A DNA stretch of 55,503 nucleotides from assembly GCA_016794425.1 (NCBI GenBank), contig JAEUHR010000007.1, forward strand, positions 1 through 55,503, in the 5' to 3' direction. Shown in pieces: positions 29,310-38,766 of the stretch. A program made the position numbers and the translations under genes. Numbering within the stretch: position 1 is the first letter of the stretch; each line of letters begins with the position of its first letter. The notes below the pieces were generated by a model, which worked only from the letters and a program-made list of their open reading frames with translations, was not told where the DNA came from and searched no databases. Source of the DNA: Planctomycetota bacterium (GTDB lineage: Bacteria; Planctomycetota; UBA1135; UBA2386).

Positions 29310-29936
29310 TCACTCGACGCGCGACACCATGCCGTCGACGATCGTGAAGCCGACCCAGTAGCTCTCGTCGCCGACCGAGCCTTCGTACTGCCACTGCGTG
29401 CCGCCGTTGTCGCTGCCGATCTGCGACGGGCGCCCGAAGCGCCGCAGCACCTCGGCGGCGGGCACGAACATCCACTGGGCCTGGGCCGCACCGAAGTCCT
29501 GCTGCACGCTGTCGCGCACCGCCAGCAGTGCGCGGACGTCCCGCGTCGCCGTCCCGGCTGCGTCCTGCAACAGGCCGCGCTGCGCCGCCTGTCGGGTGCC
29601 CAGGACCTCGGCGCGCTGGGCCAGCGTCTCCACGGCGGCGGTCAACTGGGCGGTGATGGTGAGCAGCCGATCGGTATCCGGCGCCGGCGGGGCGACCGCA
29701 TCGCGGCGCCCACCGTCGACGGCAGCCGGCGGCTGGGCCGCCAGTCCGGGTTCGCGGCGCAGCTCGGCGCGCAGGGCGCGCAGTTCCTCGAGCAGCGGTG
29801 TCAGGTCGGTCGGCGCCGCGGTCGGCGGTGGTGGCTGCTGGCCGCCGAAGCTGGCCGAGCCGAGTGCGCCGGCGCCGAAGCCGATGCCGCCGGCGAGCAG
29901 CAGCGGTAGCAGGGTCGCGGGTGCCTTGGTCGCCAT
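29310..29936 (-). CDS. Envelope protein with coiled coil and BamE/SmpA-like C-terminal domain
   Basis: 208 residues. A hydrophobic N-terminal anchor (L-L-P-L-L-L-A-G-G-I-G-F-G-A-G) is followed by a Pro-rich stretch and an Ala/Leu/Glu helical segment (about 40-140) with coiled-coil character. The C-terminal 60 residues, V-L-R-R-F-G-R-P-S-Q-I-G-S, T-Q-W-Q-Y and V-D-G-M-V-S-R-V-E, match the compact beta pattern of BamE/SmpA-like domains (L-G-x-P then W-x-Y then V-x-F-x-x-G-x-V). The assignment is by pattern only. ATG 29936 places the hydrophobic segment at the N-terminus. Divergent from the porin-like gene. Confidence 0.68.
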   Translation of the reverse strand: MATKAPATLLPLLLAGGIGFGAGALGSASFGGQQPPPPTAAPTDLTPLLEELRALRAELRREPGLAAQPPAAVDGGRRDAVAPPAPDTDRLLTITAQLTAAVETLAQRAEVLGTRQAAQRGLLQDAAGTATRDVRALLAVRDSVQQDFGAAQAQWMFVPAAEVLRRFGRPSQIGSDNGGTQWQYEGSVGDESYWVGFTIVDGMVSRVE

Positions 29937-30030
29937 GCCGCGATCATGCCCGAGAGCCGGTGCCGCCGCCGGCGGCTTCAGTCGGAACGGGGAACTGCCG
30001 ATGGCATGGGTCCAACCCCCGAGGAACCTC

Positions 30031-30867
30031 ATGCTCCGTCCGCTGCTCTGCCTGCTCACCGTCGCTGCCCTGATTCCGGCCCAGGACGCCCCGCCGCCGG
30101 TGGCGCACGGCTCGTTCGGCATCGACTTCGCGACCGCCTACTTCTTCCGCGGCATCCAGCAGGAGAACCAGGGCATCATCGCCCAGCCGTGGATCGAACT
30201 CGGCTACGGCCTGCACGAGGCCGACGAGGGGCTGCGCAGCGTCGACCTCGTGTTCGGCCTGTGGAACAGCCTGCACGACGGTCCGACCGGCGGCGCCGGC
30301 GGCATCTGGTACGAGAGCGACTTCTACACCGGCCTGTCCGCCGACGTCGGCGAACGCATGTCGGTCGGCGCGACCTACACGGTCTACCACAGTCCGAACG
30401 GCACCTTCGGCACGGTCGAGGAACTCGCGTTCTCCGGTTCCTACGACGACGCCGGCCTCGACTGGTCACCGGTGGCCAGCGGCCTGCAGCCGTCGGTCGT
30501 GCTGGCGTTCGAGCTCGACGGCCAGGCCGACGCCGGCACCCATGTCGGTGTCTACGCGCAGCTCGGCGTCGAACCGTCGTTCGCGATCGGCCAGCTCGGC
30601 GGGGCCGAGGTGACGCTGTCGCTGCCGGTCACGCTGGGCCTCAGCCTCCGCGACTACTACGAAGTCGCCGGCGACGACGACTTCTTCGGCTTCCTCGACG
30701 TCGGTGGCGTGGCTTCGGCGCCGATGTCGTTCCTGCCGCCGGGCATGGGCCCGTGGCAGGGTTCGGTCGGGCTGCACCTGCTGCTGCTCGGCGACAACCT
30801 CGAGACCATCAACGACAACGACGCCTACGAGCTGATCTTCTCGTTCGGCGCCAGCACGTCGTTCTGA
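30031..30867 (+). CDS. TorF-like putative outer-membrane porin
   Basis: 278 residues with a signal peptide (L-L-C-L-L-T-V-A-A-L-I-P-A-Q). The start of the mature part, F-A-T-A-Y-F-F-R-G-I-Q-Q-E-N-Q-G and A-Q-P-W-I-E-L, is the hallmark of the TorF/TIGR02001 family (usual motif Y-x-x-R-G-I-S-Q). Alternating amphipathic strands follow to a C-terminal F-S-F-G-A-S-T-S-F with terminal Phe, as in outer-membrane barrels. GAGGA precedes ATG 30031. Probable passive channel; substrate unknown. Confidence 0.85.
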   Translation: MLRPLLCLLTVAALIPAQDAPPPVAHGSFGIDFATAYFFRGIQQENQGIIAQPWIELGYGLHEADEGLRSVDLVFGLWNSLHDGPTGGAGGIWYESDFYTGLSADVGERMSVGATYTVYHSPNGTFGTVEELAFSGSYDDAGLDWSPVASGLQPSVVLAFELDGQADAGTHVGVYAQLGVEPSFAIGQLGGAEVTLSLPVTLGLSLRDYYEVAGDDDFFGFLDVGGVASAPMSFLPPGMGPWQGSVGLHLLLLGDNLETINDNDAYELIFSFGASTSF

Positions 30868-30879
30868 CCGGCGCCGCGC

Positions 30880-31131
30880 TCAGCGGCGCAGGTGCAGGCG
30901 GGTCGCGGAGCGCCGCGGCATGGCGTCGCGGCGCACGCTGGCTTCGACTGCGGTCCGCGCGGGCACGACCATGCGCACGATGCGGGTGCCGGTGTGACGG
31001 TGTGCCGGCTGATGGCGCACGACGGTCGGCGTCGGCGATGGCGACGCAGCCGCGGTCGCCTCGCTCTGAGCGCCGAGGCCGGCGGCGAGCAGGGTCAGCA
31101 GCAGGATCGTCAGGGAGCGGGGGGCGAGCAT
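30880..31131 (-). CDS. Small secreted basic protein, unknown
   Basis: An 83-residue frame with a convincing signal peptide (S-L-T-I-L-L-L-T-L-L-A-A-G-L-G-A-Q-S) and a short, Arg/Thr/His/Ala-rich mature part (R-H-Q-P-A-H-R-H-T-G-T-R). No domain recognised. It sits at the downstream end of the chemotaxis operon on the same strand, 64 bases after cheR, and might be co-transcribed. The signal peptide supports a real gene, but such a short GC-rich frame needs protein-level confirmation. Confidence 0.55.
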   Translation of the reverse strand: MLAPRSLTILLLTLLAAGLGAQSEATAAASPSPTPTVVRHQPAHRHTGTRIVRMVVPARTAVEASVRRDAMPRRSATRLHLRR

Positions 31132-31195
31132 GCGGCAAGCCTACCGCGCCGCGCCGCGGCGGGCGGGCCGCCGGTATCGGATCGAGACGCCCGGA

Positions 31196-32038
31196 TCAGA
31201 CCCGCACCGGCACGTTCGGCTGGTAGACGGTGGCGCGGCAGTGCGTCTGCGGCACCCACTCCGGGCCGGCTTCGCCGAGGTTCTCGGTGCCACCGACGAA
31301 CAACCAGCCGTGCGGCATCAGCACGTTCTTGATGCGCTGCAGCACGCCGAGCTTGGTCGCCTTGTCGAAGTAGATCAGCACGTTGCGCAGGAACACGACG
31401 TCGAACGGGCCGATGCCGAGCAGCGGATCCATCAGGTTCAGCTGGCGGAACGTCACCAGCTTCTTGATCGCCGGCTTCACGACCGCGCCCATCGGCGTCT
31501 GGTCGAACCAGCGCTGCATCGCGTTCGGTCGCTGCGTGCGGCCGACGTCGTTCGGCGAGTAGACGCCGGCGATCGCCGTGTCGATCGACGACTTCGAGAT
31601 GTCGGTCGCGAGGATCTGGATGTCCCAGCTGGCGATGTCGGGCAGCATCTCGCTGAGCACCATCGCGATGCCGTACGGTTCCTGGCCGGTGCTGCAGGCG
31701 GCCGACCAGATGCGCAGCTTGCGCGGCGAACCCGAGCGCGAACGCGCGTCGATGCACTCGGGCGCGACCTTGAACTGCAGCGCGTCGTAGGGCGCACCGT
31801 CGCGGAACCAGCTGGTCTCGTGCGTGGTGATCGCGTCGACGACCTCCTGCACCAGCGTCGACTTCGCGTCGTAGCGCAGCTTGAAGTACAGCTCGTTGAA
31901 GTTCGTGCAGCCGATGCGCTTGGCGATCGGGCCGAGCCGGTTCTCGATCAGGTAGCCCTTCGACTCGTCGAGGTGCACCCCCGCGAGCTGGCGGACCAGC
32001 GTGATCATCAGCGGCATCTCACCGGGCGCCAGCTTCAT
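31196..32038 (-). CDS. cheR: Chemotaxis methyltransferase CheR
   Basis: 280 residues. The N-terminal helical CheR_N domain contains H-L-D-E-S-K-G-Y-L-I-E-N-R-L. The SAM-binding domain has W-S-A-A-C-S-T-G-Q-E-P-Y, I-L-A-T-D-I-S, and F-D-V-V-F-L-R-N-V-L-I-Y-F-D. It methylates glutamates on the cytoplasmic part of the MCP, opposing CheB. ATG 32038 overlaps the cheB stop (ATGA), implying coupling; an in-frame ATG five codons upstream also exists. Last core gene of the chemotaxis operon. Confidence 0.95.
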   Translation of the reverse strand: MKLAPGEMPLMITLVRQLAGVHLDESKGYLIENRLGPIAKRIGCTNFNELYFKLRYDAKSTLVQEVVDAITTHETSWFRDGAPYDALQFKVAPECIDARSRSGSPRKLRIWSAACSTGQEPYGIAMVLSEMLPDIASWDIQILATDISKSSIDTAIAGVYSPNDVGRTQRPNAMQRWFDQTPMGAVVKPAIKKLVTFRQLNLMDPLLGIGPFDVVFLRNVLIYFDKATKLGVLQRIKNVLMPHGWLFVGGTENLGEAGPEWVPQTHCRATVYQPNVPVRV

Positions 32039-33144
32039 TGCAGTACTCCCCATGGCGACGCCTCGCAGATCCGCGCCGCGATCTGATCGAGCGGCGCCAC
32101 GGCATCGGTGATGCCGCTCTCGATCGGGCCGCGCGGCATGCCGTAGACGGTGCAGCTGGCTTCGTTCTGCGCGATGATCCAGGCGCCGGCCGCGCGCAGC
32201 TGGCGGCTGCCGGCGAAGCCGTCCTCGCCCATGCCGGTCATCACGACCGCGATCGTGCGGCCGCCGTAGACCTGGTGCAGCGACCGGAACAGGTAGTCGA
32301 CCGCCGGCCGGCAGCTGTGTTCGGGCGGGTCCTCGGTCAGTTCGACGAACACGCCGTCGTTGCGTTCGACGACGCGCATGTGCTGGCCGCCCGGCGCGAT
32401 CAGGATGCGGCCGGCGACGACGCGGTCGCCGTCGACGGCCTCGGCGACCGGGATCCGGCAGATGCGCGTCAGCGACTGCGCCAGCGACGCGGTGAAGCCG
32501 GCCGGCATGTGCTGCACGATCAGGATCGGCAGCGGGAACTCCGCCGGCAGCATCGGCAGCATCGCGGCCAGCGCGTTCGGTCCGCCGGTCGAGGTGCCGA
32601 TGCCGACGATCTCTGCCTTCTGCGCCACCCAGGTGCGCGCCGCGATGGCCGGCGGCGCCGCCGGCGCCGGGCCGGCAGACGGCACACCGGTCGCGGCGGC
32701 CGGCGCGTCCTTGCCGCGCCGCGTGCCCTTGCGCCCCGCGGCCGCCAGCACGGCGCGCATCGGCATCGGGTCGTTGGCGTCGGCGGCCAGCACACGGGGC
32801 CGGGTCAGCACCTCGCACGGCTGCAGCGCCGAGTCGATGCGGCGTGCGTCGCCGGCCGTTTCGTCGGCGACCAGCAGCACGAGGCCCGGCGCCGCGCCGT
32901 TGCGGCGCAGTTCGCGTGCGAAGCCGAGCCCGTCGACGTCGCCGCTGACGAGGTCGACGACGACGACATCGGGGCGGTACGCCTGCAGCTTCGCCAGCGC
33001 CGTGCGCGCATTGATCGCGGTGCCGACGACCTCGACCGCATTGCCGACGCCGAGCTGGCGCGTCAGCGCCTGGCGCGCGGCACTCTCGCCGTCGACGATC
33101 ATGACCCGCAGGCGAACCTCGGGCGCACCGGGCGCTGCGGTCAT
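32035..33144 (-). CDS. cheB: Chemotaxis methylesterase CheB with atypical receiver
   Basis: 369 residues: a receiver domain (about 12-130), a Pro/Ala linker and a methylesterase domain with the catalytic S in G-T-S-T-G-G (Ser185), Q-H-M-P (His) and M-T-G-M-G-E-D-G (Asp). It demethylates or deamidates MCP glutamates. The receiver keeps the phospho-acceptor position (Asp64 in V-V-D-L-V-S-G-D) but the usual acidic pair is D18-G19, with Glu20 next, and the conserved Lys of K-P is Arg (T-R-P). Phosphorylation may therefore be weak or altered. ATG 33144 overlaps the cheW stop. Confidence 0.94.
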   Translation of the reverse strand: MTAAPGAPEVRLRVMIVDGESAARQALTRQLGVGNAVEVVGTAINARTALAKLQAYRPDVVVVDLVSGDVDGLGFARELRRNGAAPGLVLLVADETAGDARRIDSALQPCEVLTRPRVLAADANDPMPMRAVLAAAGRKGTRRGKDAPAAATGVPSAGPAPAAPPAIAARTWVAQKAEIVGIGTSTGGPNALAAMLPMLPAEFPLPILIVQHMPAGFTASLAQSLTRICRIPVAEAVDGDRVVAGRILIAPGGQHMRVVERNDGVFVELTEDPPEHSCRPAVDYLFRSLHQVYGGRTIAVVMTGMGEDGFAGSRQLRAAGAWIIAQNEASCTVYGMPRGPIESGITDAVAPLDQIAARICEASPWGVLQ

Positions 33145-33596
33145 GCGTGCACTTCGGCGGCGGAACGGGCTCGCACGACGGCGGCGACGTCGAGCACCAG
33201 CAGGATCTGGTCGTCGAGCTGTACGAGCCCCGCGAACCACTTCGCCTGCGCCGGGTCGAAGTGGCTCGGCAGCGGTTCGAGTTCGAGGCCCTCGCAGTTG
33301 GCGACGTCGCCGACCGCGTCGACGAGCAGGCCGAAGCGCTCCTGCTCGTGCTGCACGATCACGTTGCGGGTGTCGCTCGCAGTGACCGCATCGCGGCCGT
33401 GCAGGATGCGCACCAGGTCCAGCACGGTGACCAGGTTGCCGCGCAGGTTGATCAGGCCCTTGACCTCGGCTTCGAGCCGGGGCACGAACGTCGCGTCGAC
33501 GTGGCGATTGATCTCCTGCACGTGCTCGATGCCGATGCCGACCAGCAGGTCGCCGACGCGGCAGGAGATGTAGCAGTGCTGGGTCCGGTCCGTCAT
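33141..33596 (-). CDS. cheW: Chemotaxis coupling protein CheW
   Basis: 151 residues forming one CheW domain: C-Y-I-S-C-R-V-G-D-L-L-V-G-I, I-E-H-V-Q-E-I-N, G-L-I-N-L-R-G-N-L-V-T-V-L-D-L (the signature around residue 50), and F-G-L-L-V-D-A-V-G-D-V. It links the MCP to CheA. Both ends overlap neighbours (ATGA with cheA stop and with cheB start), so it is translated as part of a tight unit. Confidence 0.95.
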   Translation of the reverse strand: MTDRTQHCYISCRVGDLLVGIGIEHVQEINRHVDATFVPRLEAEVKGLINLRGNLVTVLDLVRILHGRDAVTASDTRNVIVQHEQERFGLLVDAVGDVANCEGLELEPLPSHFDPAQAKWFAGLVQLDDQILLVLDVAAVVRARSAAEVHA

Positions 33597-36289
33597 GACT
33601 TCGCTCCGACCAGCTCGCGTACCGCCGCCAGCAGTGCGGCGTCGTCGAGCTTGACGAGGTACTGGTTGACGCCGGCCGCCATGCCCTGCGCGATGTCGTC
33701 CTCGTTCGACAGCGAGGTCAGCGCGACGACCGGCTTGGTCGCGTGCCGGCGCGATGCGCGGATGCGGCGCGTCAGCTCGAGGCCGTCGCAGTTCGGCATC
33801 TGCACGTCGGTCAGCACGAGGTCGAAGTCCTGGCTCTCGTCGCCGAGGATCTTCCAGGCCACGTCGCCGTCTTCGGCGGTGACGACCTCGATGCCACCGT
33901 CGCGCAGGATGCGTGCGGCGTGGTTGCGGAAGAACTGCGAGTCTTCGGCGAACAGCACGCGCGGCGGCCGCGGTGTCGCGGCGGCGGCCGCGGCCGGGGT
34001 GGCCGGGGTGGCCGCGACGGTCGCGGCAGTCGCGACGCGGGCCACGGGCTTCGGTTCGGGCCGCAGGTCGGCGAACAGCTGCGGCAGCGCCGTGTGGGCC
34101 AGCGCCGCCACGTCCAGCAGGCGCACGGTGTTCGCGCCGAGCTGGAAGCTGCCGATCACGCCGGGCGAGGCCAGCGTGCGGTCGTCGACGTGGACCACGA
34201 GCGACTTGATGTCCTCGATCATCGACGTCACGAGGCCGAACTCGCGGCCCTGCACGCGCAGCACCAGCACCGACCACCGGTTGCCGAGCGTCTCGGGCGC
34301 TCGTGCCTGCAGGTGGTCCTCGAGCTTCAGCAGCGGCGTCGCGCGGTCGGTCGTGCGGTGCACGATCTGCGCACCGATCGTGCTGATCTCCTCGGTCGGC
34401 AGCCGCTGGATGCGGCTCACGAGTCCCAGCGGCACCGCGAACAGCTCCTCGGCGTGGTTGCGGAACAGCACCAGTTCGGTCGGTTCTTCGCCGGTCCGCG
34501 CGACTGCGCCGGCCGCGTCCGCGTTCGCCTCGGTCTCGTCCTGCAGGCGCAGGTTCGCGCTGGCGGCGAGGCCGGCGACGTCGAGGATCAGTGCCACGCG
34601 GCCGTCGCCGAGGATCGTCGAGCCGGAGTACTCGTTGCGGCCCTTCAGGTGCGAGCCGAGCGGTTTGACGACGATCTCCTCGGTGTCCGGCGGCGAGTCG
34701 ACGACGAGGCCGTAACGCAGCGCGCCGGACTGCACGACCATGATGTTGTGCGTGCGCGCGGCGCGTGCGTCGCGGCTGTCCTGCACCTGCAGCGCGTCGC
34801 GCAGGTGCACGACCGGCAGCAGCTGGCCGCGCAGTCGCAGCACGTCGCGGCCCTGCAGCGTCGTCAGGCGCTGTTCGCCGTCACCGGCGCGCACGCGAAC
34901 GAGCTCGGTGACGTTGTTCTGCGGCAGCACGTAGCGGCGTTCGCTGCAGGTGACGACCAGCGCGGGCATGATCGCCAGCGTCAGCGGGATCGTGATCGTC
35001 ATCGTCGTGCCGCGGCCGACCTCGGACGCGACCTCGACGTGGCCGCCGAGCTTCTCGATGTTCGAGCGCACGACGTCCATGCCGACGCCGCGGCCGCTGA
35101 CGTCGGAGAGCTTCTCGGCGGTCGAGAAGCCAGGCGCGAAGATCAGCAGCGTCGCGTCGCGATCGCTCATCGTGCGCGCCTGGTCGGCGGAGATCACGCC
35201 CTTCTCGAGCGCCTTGCGCCGCAGCTTCTCCGGGTCGATGCCGGCGCCGTCGTCGTGGATCTCGATCTTGACGTTGCCGCCCTGGTGGAACGCGGTCAGC
35301 GTCAGCGTGCCCTCGATCGCCTTGCCGGCGCTCTTGCGTGCCTCGGGGCGCTCGATGCCGTGGTCGATCGCGTTGCGGACCAGGTGCGTCAGCGGGTCGC
35401 CGAGCGCTTCGAGGATCGAACGGTCGAGTTCGACCTCCTTGCCCTCGATCACGAGCCGGCAGCGCTTGCCGAGCTTCGCGGTCAGGTCGCGCACGACGCG
35501 CGGCAGCTTCTGGAACACGTTGGCGACCGGCTGCAGGCGCGTCTGCATGATCGCCTCCTGCATCTCGCTGACGACCTGGCTCAGGTTCGCGGTCGCCTGC
35601 AGCAGTGCCTTCTGGTTGTCGGATGCCAGCGTCTGCAGCACCTGGTTGCGGCCCAGCACCATCTCACCGGACAGCGTCATCAGCCGGTTCAGCAACGGCA
35701 CGCTGACGCGGATCGACTCGGCGGCCTGCGACTCGCTGTGGGCGACCGGCTCCTTCTTCGCCGGGGTCCGGTCGGCCTCGTCGTCGGTCTGGCGGGCTTC
35801 CACAGCCGCGGCCGGCTCGGCGGCGGCCGGCGCCGGCGCCGCAGCCGGCGCCGCAGCCGCAGGCGCAGCCGCGGTCGGCGGCGACGCGGTGCCGGGCGCC
35901 GTCGGCTGCAGGAACGACTGCAGTACGGTGGTGTGCGCGGTGATGTCGACTTCGTTCGACGCCGACACGTTCTCGATCATCTCGCGCAGGCCGTCGATGG
36001 CCGCCAGCAGCGCGCCGACCAGGTCCGCGGTCGGCTGCAGCCGTTCCTTGCGCACGAGGTCGAGCGTGCTCTCGAGCGTGTGCGCCAGCGACTGGATGCG
36101 GTCGAGGCCGAGGAAGCCGGCGACGCCCTTCACGCTGTGCACGCAACGGAACACGTTGTTGACGGTCTCCGCGTCGCTGCCGCCCTGTTCGAGGCGCAGC
36201 AGGTCGCTCTCCACCGTGCGCAGGTGCTCGCGCGACTCCGTGACGAAGTCGTTGACGAGTTCCTGCAGGTCGTCGGCATCGCCGCTCAT
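33593..36289 (-). CDS. cheA: Hybrid chemotaxis histidine kinase CheA with two CheW-like domains and a C-terminal receiver
   Basis: 898 residues: HPt with His51 in R-C-V-H-S-V-K-G, then an Ala/Pro-rich linker (about 125-170) where a P2 CheY-binding domain would often be. The dimerisation helices, the kinase (N box H-L-V-R-N-A-I-D-H-G, G boxes D-V-S-G-R-G-V-G-M-D-V-V) and a CheW-like regulatory domain follow. A second CheW-like domain (about 610-745) and a receiver with Asp828 (L-T-D-V-Q-M-P) complete the protein. Hybrid CheAs of this kind often belong to non-flagellar or alternative pathways and can use the fused receiver as a phosphate sink. ATG 36289 has AGGAGG 7 bases upstream. It ends with ATGA overlap into cheW. 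Confidence 0.95.
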   Translation of the reverse strand: MSGDADDLQELVNDFVTESREHLRTVESDLLRLEQGGSDAETVNNVFRCVHSVKGVAGFLGLDRIQSLAHTLESTLDLVRKERLQPTADLVGALLAAIDGLREMIENVSASNEVDITAHTTVLQSFLQPTAPGTASPPTAAAPAAAAPAAAPAPAAAEPAAAVEARQTDDEADRTPAKKEPVAHSESQAAESIRVSVPLLNRLMTLSGEMVLGRNQVLQTLASDNQKALLQATANLSQVVSEMQEAIMQTRLQPVANVFQKLPRVVRDLTAKLGKRCRLVIEGKEVELDRSILEALGDPLTHLVRNAIDHGIERPEARKSAGKAIEGTLTLTAFHQGGNVKIEIHDDGAGIDPEKLRRKALEKGVISADQARTMSDRDATLLIFAPGFSTAEKLSDVSGRGVGMDVVRSNIEKLGGHVEVASEVGRGTTMTITIPLTLAIMPALVVTCSERRYVLPQNNVTELVRVRAGDGEQRLTTLQGRDVLRLRGQLLPVVHLRDALQVQDSRDARAARTHNIMVVQSGALRYGLVVDSPPDTEEIVVKPLGSHLKGRNEYSGSTILGDGRVALILDVAGLAASANLRLQDETEANADAAGAVARTGEEPTELVLFRNHAEELFAVPLGLVSRIQRLPTEEISTIGAQIVHRTTDRATPLLKLEDHLQARAPETLGNRWSVLVLRVQGREFGLVTSMIEDIKSLVVHVDDRTLASPGVIGSFQLGANTVRLLDVAALAHTALPQLFADLRPEPKPVARVATAATVAATPATPAAAAAATPRPPRVLFAEDSQFFRNHAARILRDGGIEVVTAEDGDVAWKILGDESQDFDLVLTDVQMPNCDGLELTRRIRASRRHATKPVVALTSLSNEDDIAQGMAAGVNQYLVKLDDAALLAAVRELVGAKS

Positions 36290-36310
36290 GATCGGCCTCC
36301 TGGGCTCGGG

Positions 36311-38659
36311 TCAGACGCGGAACTGGAGCACGATCTCCTGCAGTTCGTGCGCGAGACTGCCGAGGCCCTTGCCGGCCTGTTCGGTCTCGTCGGCGCCCGA
36401 AGCGGTCGAGCGCGCGTTCTGGTCGACCTCCTGGATGCTGCGGCTGATCTCCTGGCTCGTCGTCACGCACTCGGCGACGTTGCGGTTCACGACCTCGACC
36501 GTGCGCGTGTTGGCGGCCAGGTTCTGCGCGATCTCCTGCGTCGCGGTGCGCTGCTCGCCGACCGACGTCGCGATCGACTGCGACGCGGCGCTGACCTGCG
36601 CGATCACCTTGTCGATCGCCACGATCGCGTCGACGGACTCCTGCGTCGAGCTCTGGATGCGCTCGATGCGCTGGCGGATGTCCTGCGTCGCCTCGGCGGT
36701 CTGCCGCGCCAGGTCCTTGACCTCGTTGGCGACCACCGAGAAGCCCTTGCCGGCCTCGCCGGCGCGTGCGGCTTCGATCGTCGCGTTCAGCGCCAGCAGG
36801 TTGGTCTGCTCGGCGATGTCCTGGATCGTCTCGATCACGCGGCCGATCTCGTTCGCGGCGGCGCCCAGCAGGCTGATCTTCTCGTTGCTGGTGCGCGTCA
36901 GGTCGGCGGCCTGCGTGGCGACGCGCGCGGCGCCGTCGGCGCTCTTCGCGACCTCACCGATGCTGGCGGTCATCTGCTCGACGGCCGCGGCGACCGTGCG
37001 CAGCGTGCCGGCCATCGCGTCGCTCGAGGTGCTGACGCTGTTCATGTTCGCGGTCATCTGCTCGGCCGCGGCGGCGACCTGCGTCGACTGCGCCTTGGTG
37101 CGGTCGGCGCCGGTCGCGAGGCTGGCGGCGGTCGCCATCAGCTGCGTCGAGGCGCTGGTCACGCCCTGCGCCTTCTGGCCGAGGTTCTTGATCGTCTCCT
37201 GCAGCCGCGACAGGAAGCGGTTGAACCACTTGCCGAGCTCGCCGAGCTCGTCGGGGCGGTTCTCGTCGAGGCGCCGCGTCAGGTCGCCTTCGCCCTCGGC
37301 GATGTCCTTCAGCGCGCTGACGGTGCCGTGGATCGGCGCGGTCAGCTGGCGCGAGAACCACCAGGCGATCAGTGCCACGACCAAGCTCGTGGTCAGCACG
37401 AGGCCGAGGTTCCAGTAGAGCATCGACGTCTCGGCTTCCTGGCCGATCCGGTTCATGTGCGCCTGTTCGGCGAACACCTCGCCCTTCTCGACTTTGCCGA
37501 GTACGCACCAGCGGTTGCCGAGCACGTCGAGCGGCGCGTAGACGCACAGCTCTTCGCCGCCGTCGACGTCGACGATCTCCTGCATGCCGGACTCGCCCTT
37601 GTCGATCGCCAGCGCCACCGGCGGCAGGTCGAGCTTGCCGGTCTCCGGGCGCCGGAACGAACCGTCGACGCTGAGCTTCTCCGGCTCGTGACGCGAGTCG
37701 GAGCGCATGCGCCGATCGGGACCGACCAGCACGATTTCGCCGGTTTCGCCCAGCCCCTCGGTCTTGGTCATGATCGCGTTGATGCGATCGATCGGCATCT
37801 GGAAGGCGATGTAGCCCGCGCGCTCGGTGCCGTGGCTGACCGGGCTGCCGAGGAACGCGGCGGGCGCTTCGTACGACGGCGCGTAGCAGGCGAAGTCGCT
37901 GAACGCGTAGCCGCCGTTCGGCGTCGTCTGCAGCTTGCTGAACAGGTCACCGAGCGACGTGTCGCGCCACGGGCCGTTGGTCAGCGACGTGCCGAAGTCG
38001 AGTTCCTTGAACACCGAGTAGACGACGCGGCCCGACGCATCGATCAGGAACACGTCGTAGTAGCCGAACGTCTGCTGGAACTCGCGCAGCCACGGATGGT
38101 ACTTGGCGTGGGCGGTGGCGTAGCTCGTGCCGTCCGTCGCGCTGTCGAGCCGGTGCTTCTGGCCGAGCGGGTGCGGGTTGGACTGCACGTAGTAGTGCTG
38201 GGCGGCGACCATCAGCTCGTCGGCGCTGGCCAGCATCGCGTCGATCGCGGGCGCCTTGCCGTCGTTCTGCCGCCGGTATTCGGCGGCGAAGTCGTTGCGG
38301 TAGTACGACGCGAGCTGCTGCTGCAGCGTCGCCTGCTTGGCGGGGTCGGCCGCAGCGGCCGTGGCGAACTCGGCGAAGCCGGTGCGGAACGCCTGCATCG
38401 CTTCCCAGATGCCCTCGTCGACGGCCATCGACCGCGCGTGCTGCTCGATGGTCTCGAAGTAGCTGCGGACGTGGCGGCCGCGGCCGGCGACCTGACCCTT
38501 CAGCTCGTCTTCGGCCGCGACGCGCAGCGCGTCGCTGGCTTCGGCGACGAGTTTCTCGGTCGTGTCCTTGCCACTGAACCAGGCGAGCGACACCGAGATC
38601 GTCATCGGTGCGATGCCACAGAGGAGCAACAACGTGGTGAGCTTCGTACGGAGCTTCAT
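36311..38659 (-). CDS. Methyl-accepting chemotaxis protein
   Basis: 782 residues. The first transmembrane helix is at about 8-28, followed by a periplasmic sensor of about 385 residues with Cache-like elements ([15 protein letters not shown], then [15 protein letters not shown]). A second membrane helix near 415-435 and a HAMP domain lead to a long cytoplasmic coiled-coil hairpin whose tip carries the highly conserved [19 protein letters not shown] block. Stimuli are unknown. It lies directly upstream of cheA (21 bases), so this receptor is probably dedicated to the cluster. ATG 38659 was selected because the membrane helix begins right after it. Confidence 0.94.
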   Translation of the reverse strand: MKLRTKLTTLLLLCGIAPMTISVSLAWFSGKDTTEKLVAEASDALRVAAEDELKGQVAGRGRHVRSYFETIEQHARSMAVDEGIWEAMQAFRTGFAEFATAAAADPAKQATLQQQLASYYRNDFAAEYRRQNDGKAPAIDAMLASADELMVAAQHYYVQSNPHPLGQKHRLDSATDGTSYATAHAKYHPWLREFQQTFGYYDVFLIDASGRVVYSVFKELDFGTSLTNGPWRDTSLGDLFSKLQTTPNGGYAFSDFACYAPSYEAPAAFLGSPVSHGTERAGYIAFQMPIDRINAIMTKTEGLGETGEIVLVGPDRRMRSDSRHEPEKLSVDGSFRRPETGKLDLPPVALAIDKGESGMQEIVDVDGGEELCVYAPLDVLGNRWCVLGKVEKGEVFAEQAHMNRIGQEAETSMLYWNLGLVLTTSLVVALIAWWFSRQLTAPIHGTVSALKDIAEGEGDLTRRLDENRPDELGELGKWFNRFLSRLQETIKNLGQKAQGVTSASTQLMATAASLATGADRTKAQSTQVAAAAEQMTANMNSVSTSSDAMAGTLRTVAAAVEQMTASIGEVAKSADGAARVATQAADLTRTSNEKISLLGAAANEIGRVIETIQDIAEQTNLLALNATIEAARAGEAGKGFSVVANEVKDLARQTAEATQDIRQRIERIQSSTQESVDAIVAIDKVIAQVSAASQSIATSVGEQRTATQEIAQNLAANTRTVEVVNRNVAECVTTSQEISRSIQEVDQNARSTASGADETEQAGKGLGSLAHELQEIVLQFRV

Positions 38660-38766
38660 GGCGGGAGCGGTGGTGCGGTCGGCGGCTCGGTGCCGCGCGG
38701 ATGTCCCCGGGGTCATCGGCAATCGCGGCGGGCGGACTCGATGCGATCCGCGCGCGTCGCCGCGGC

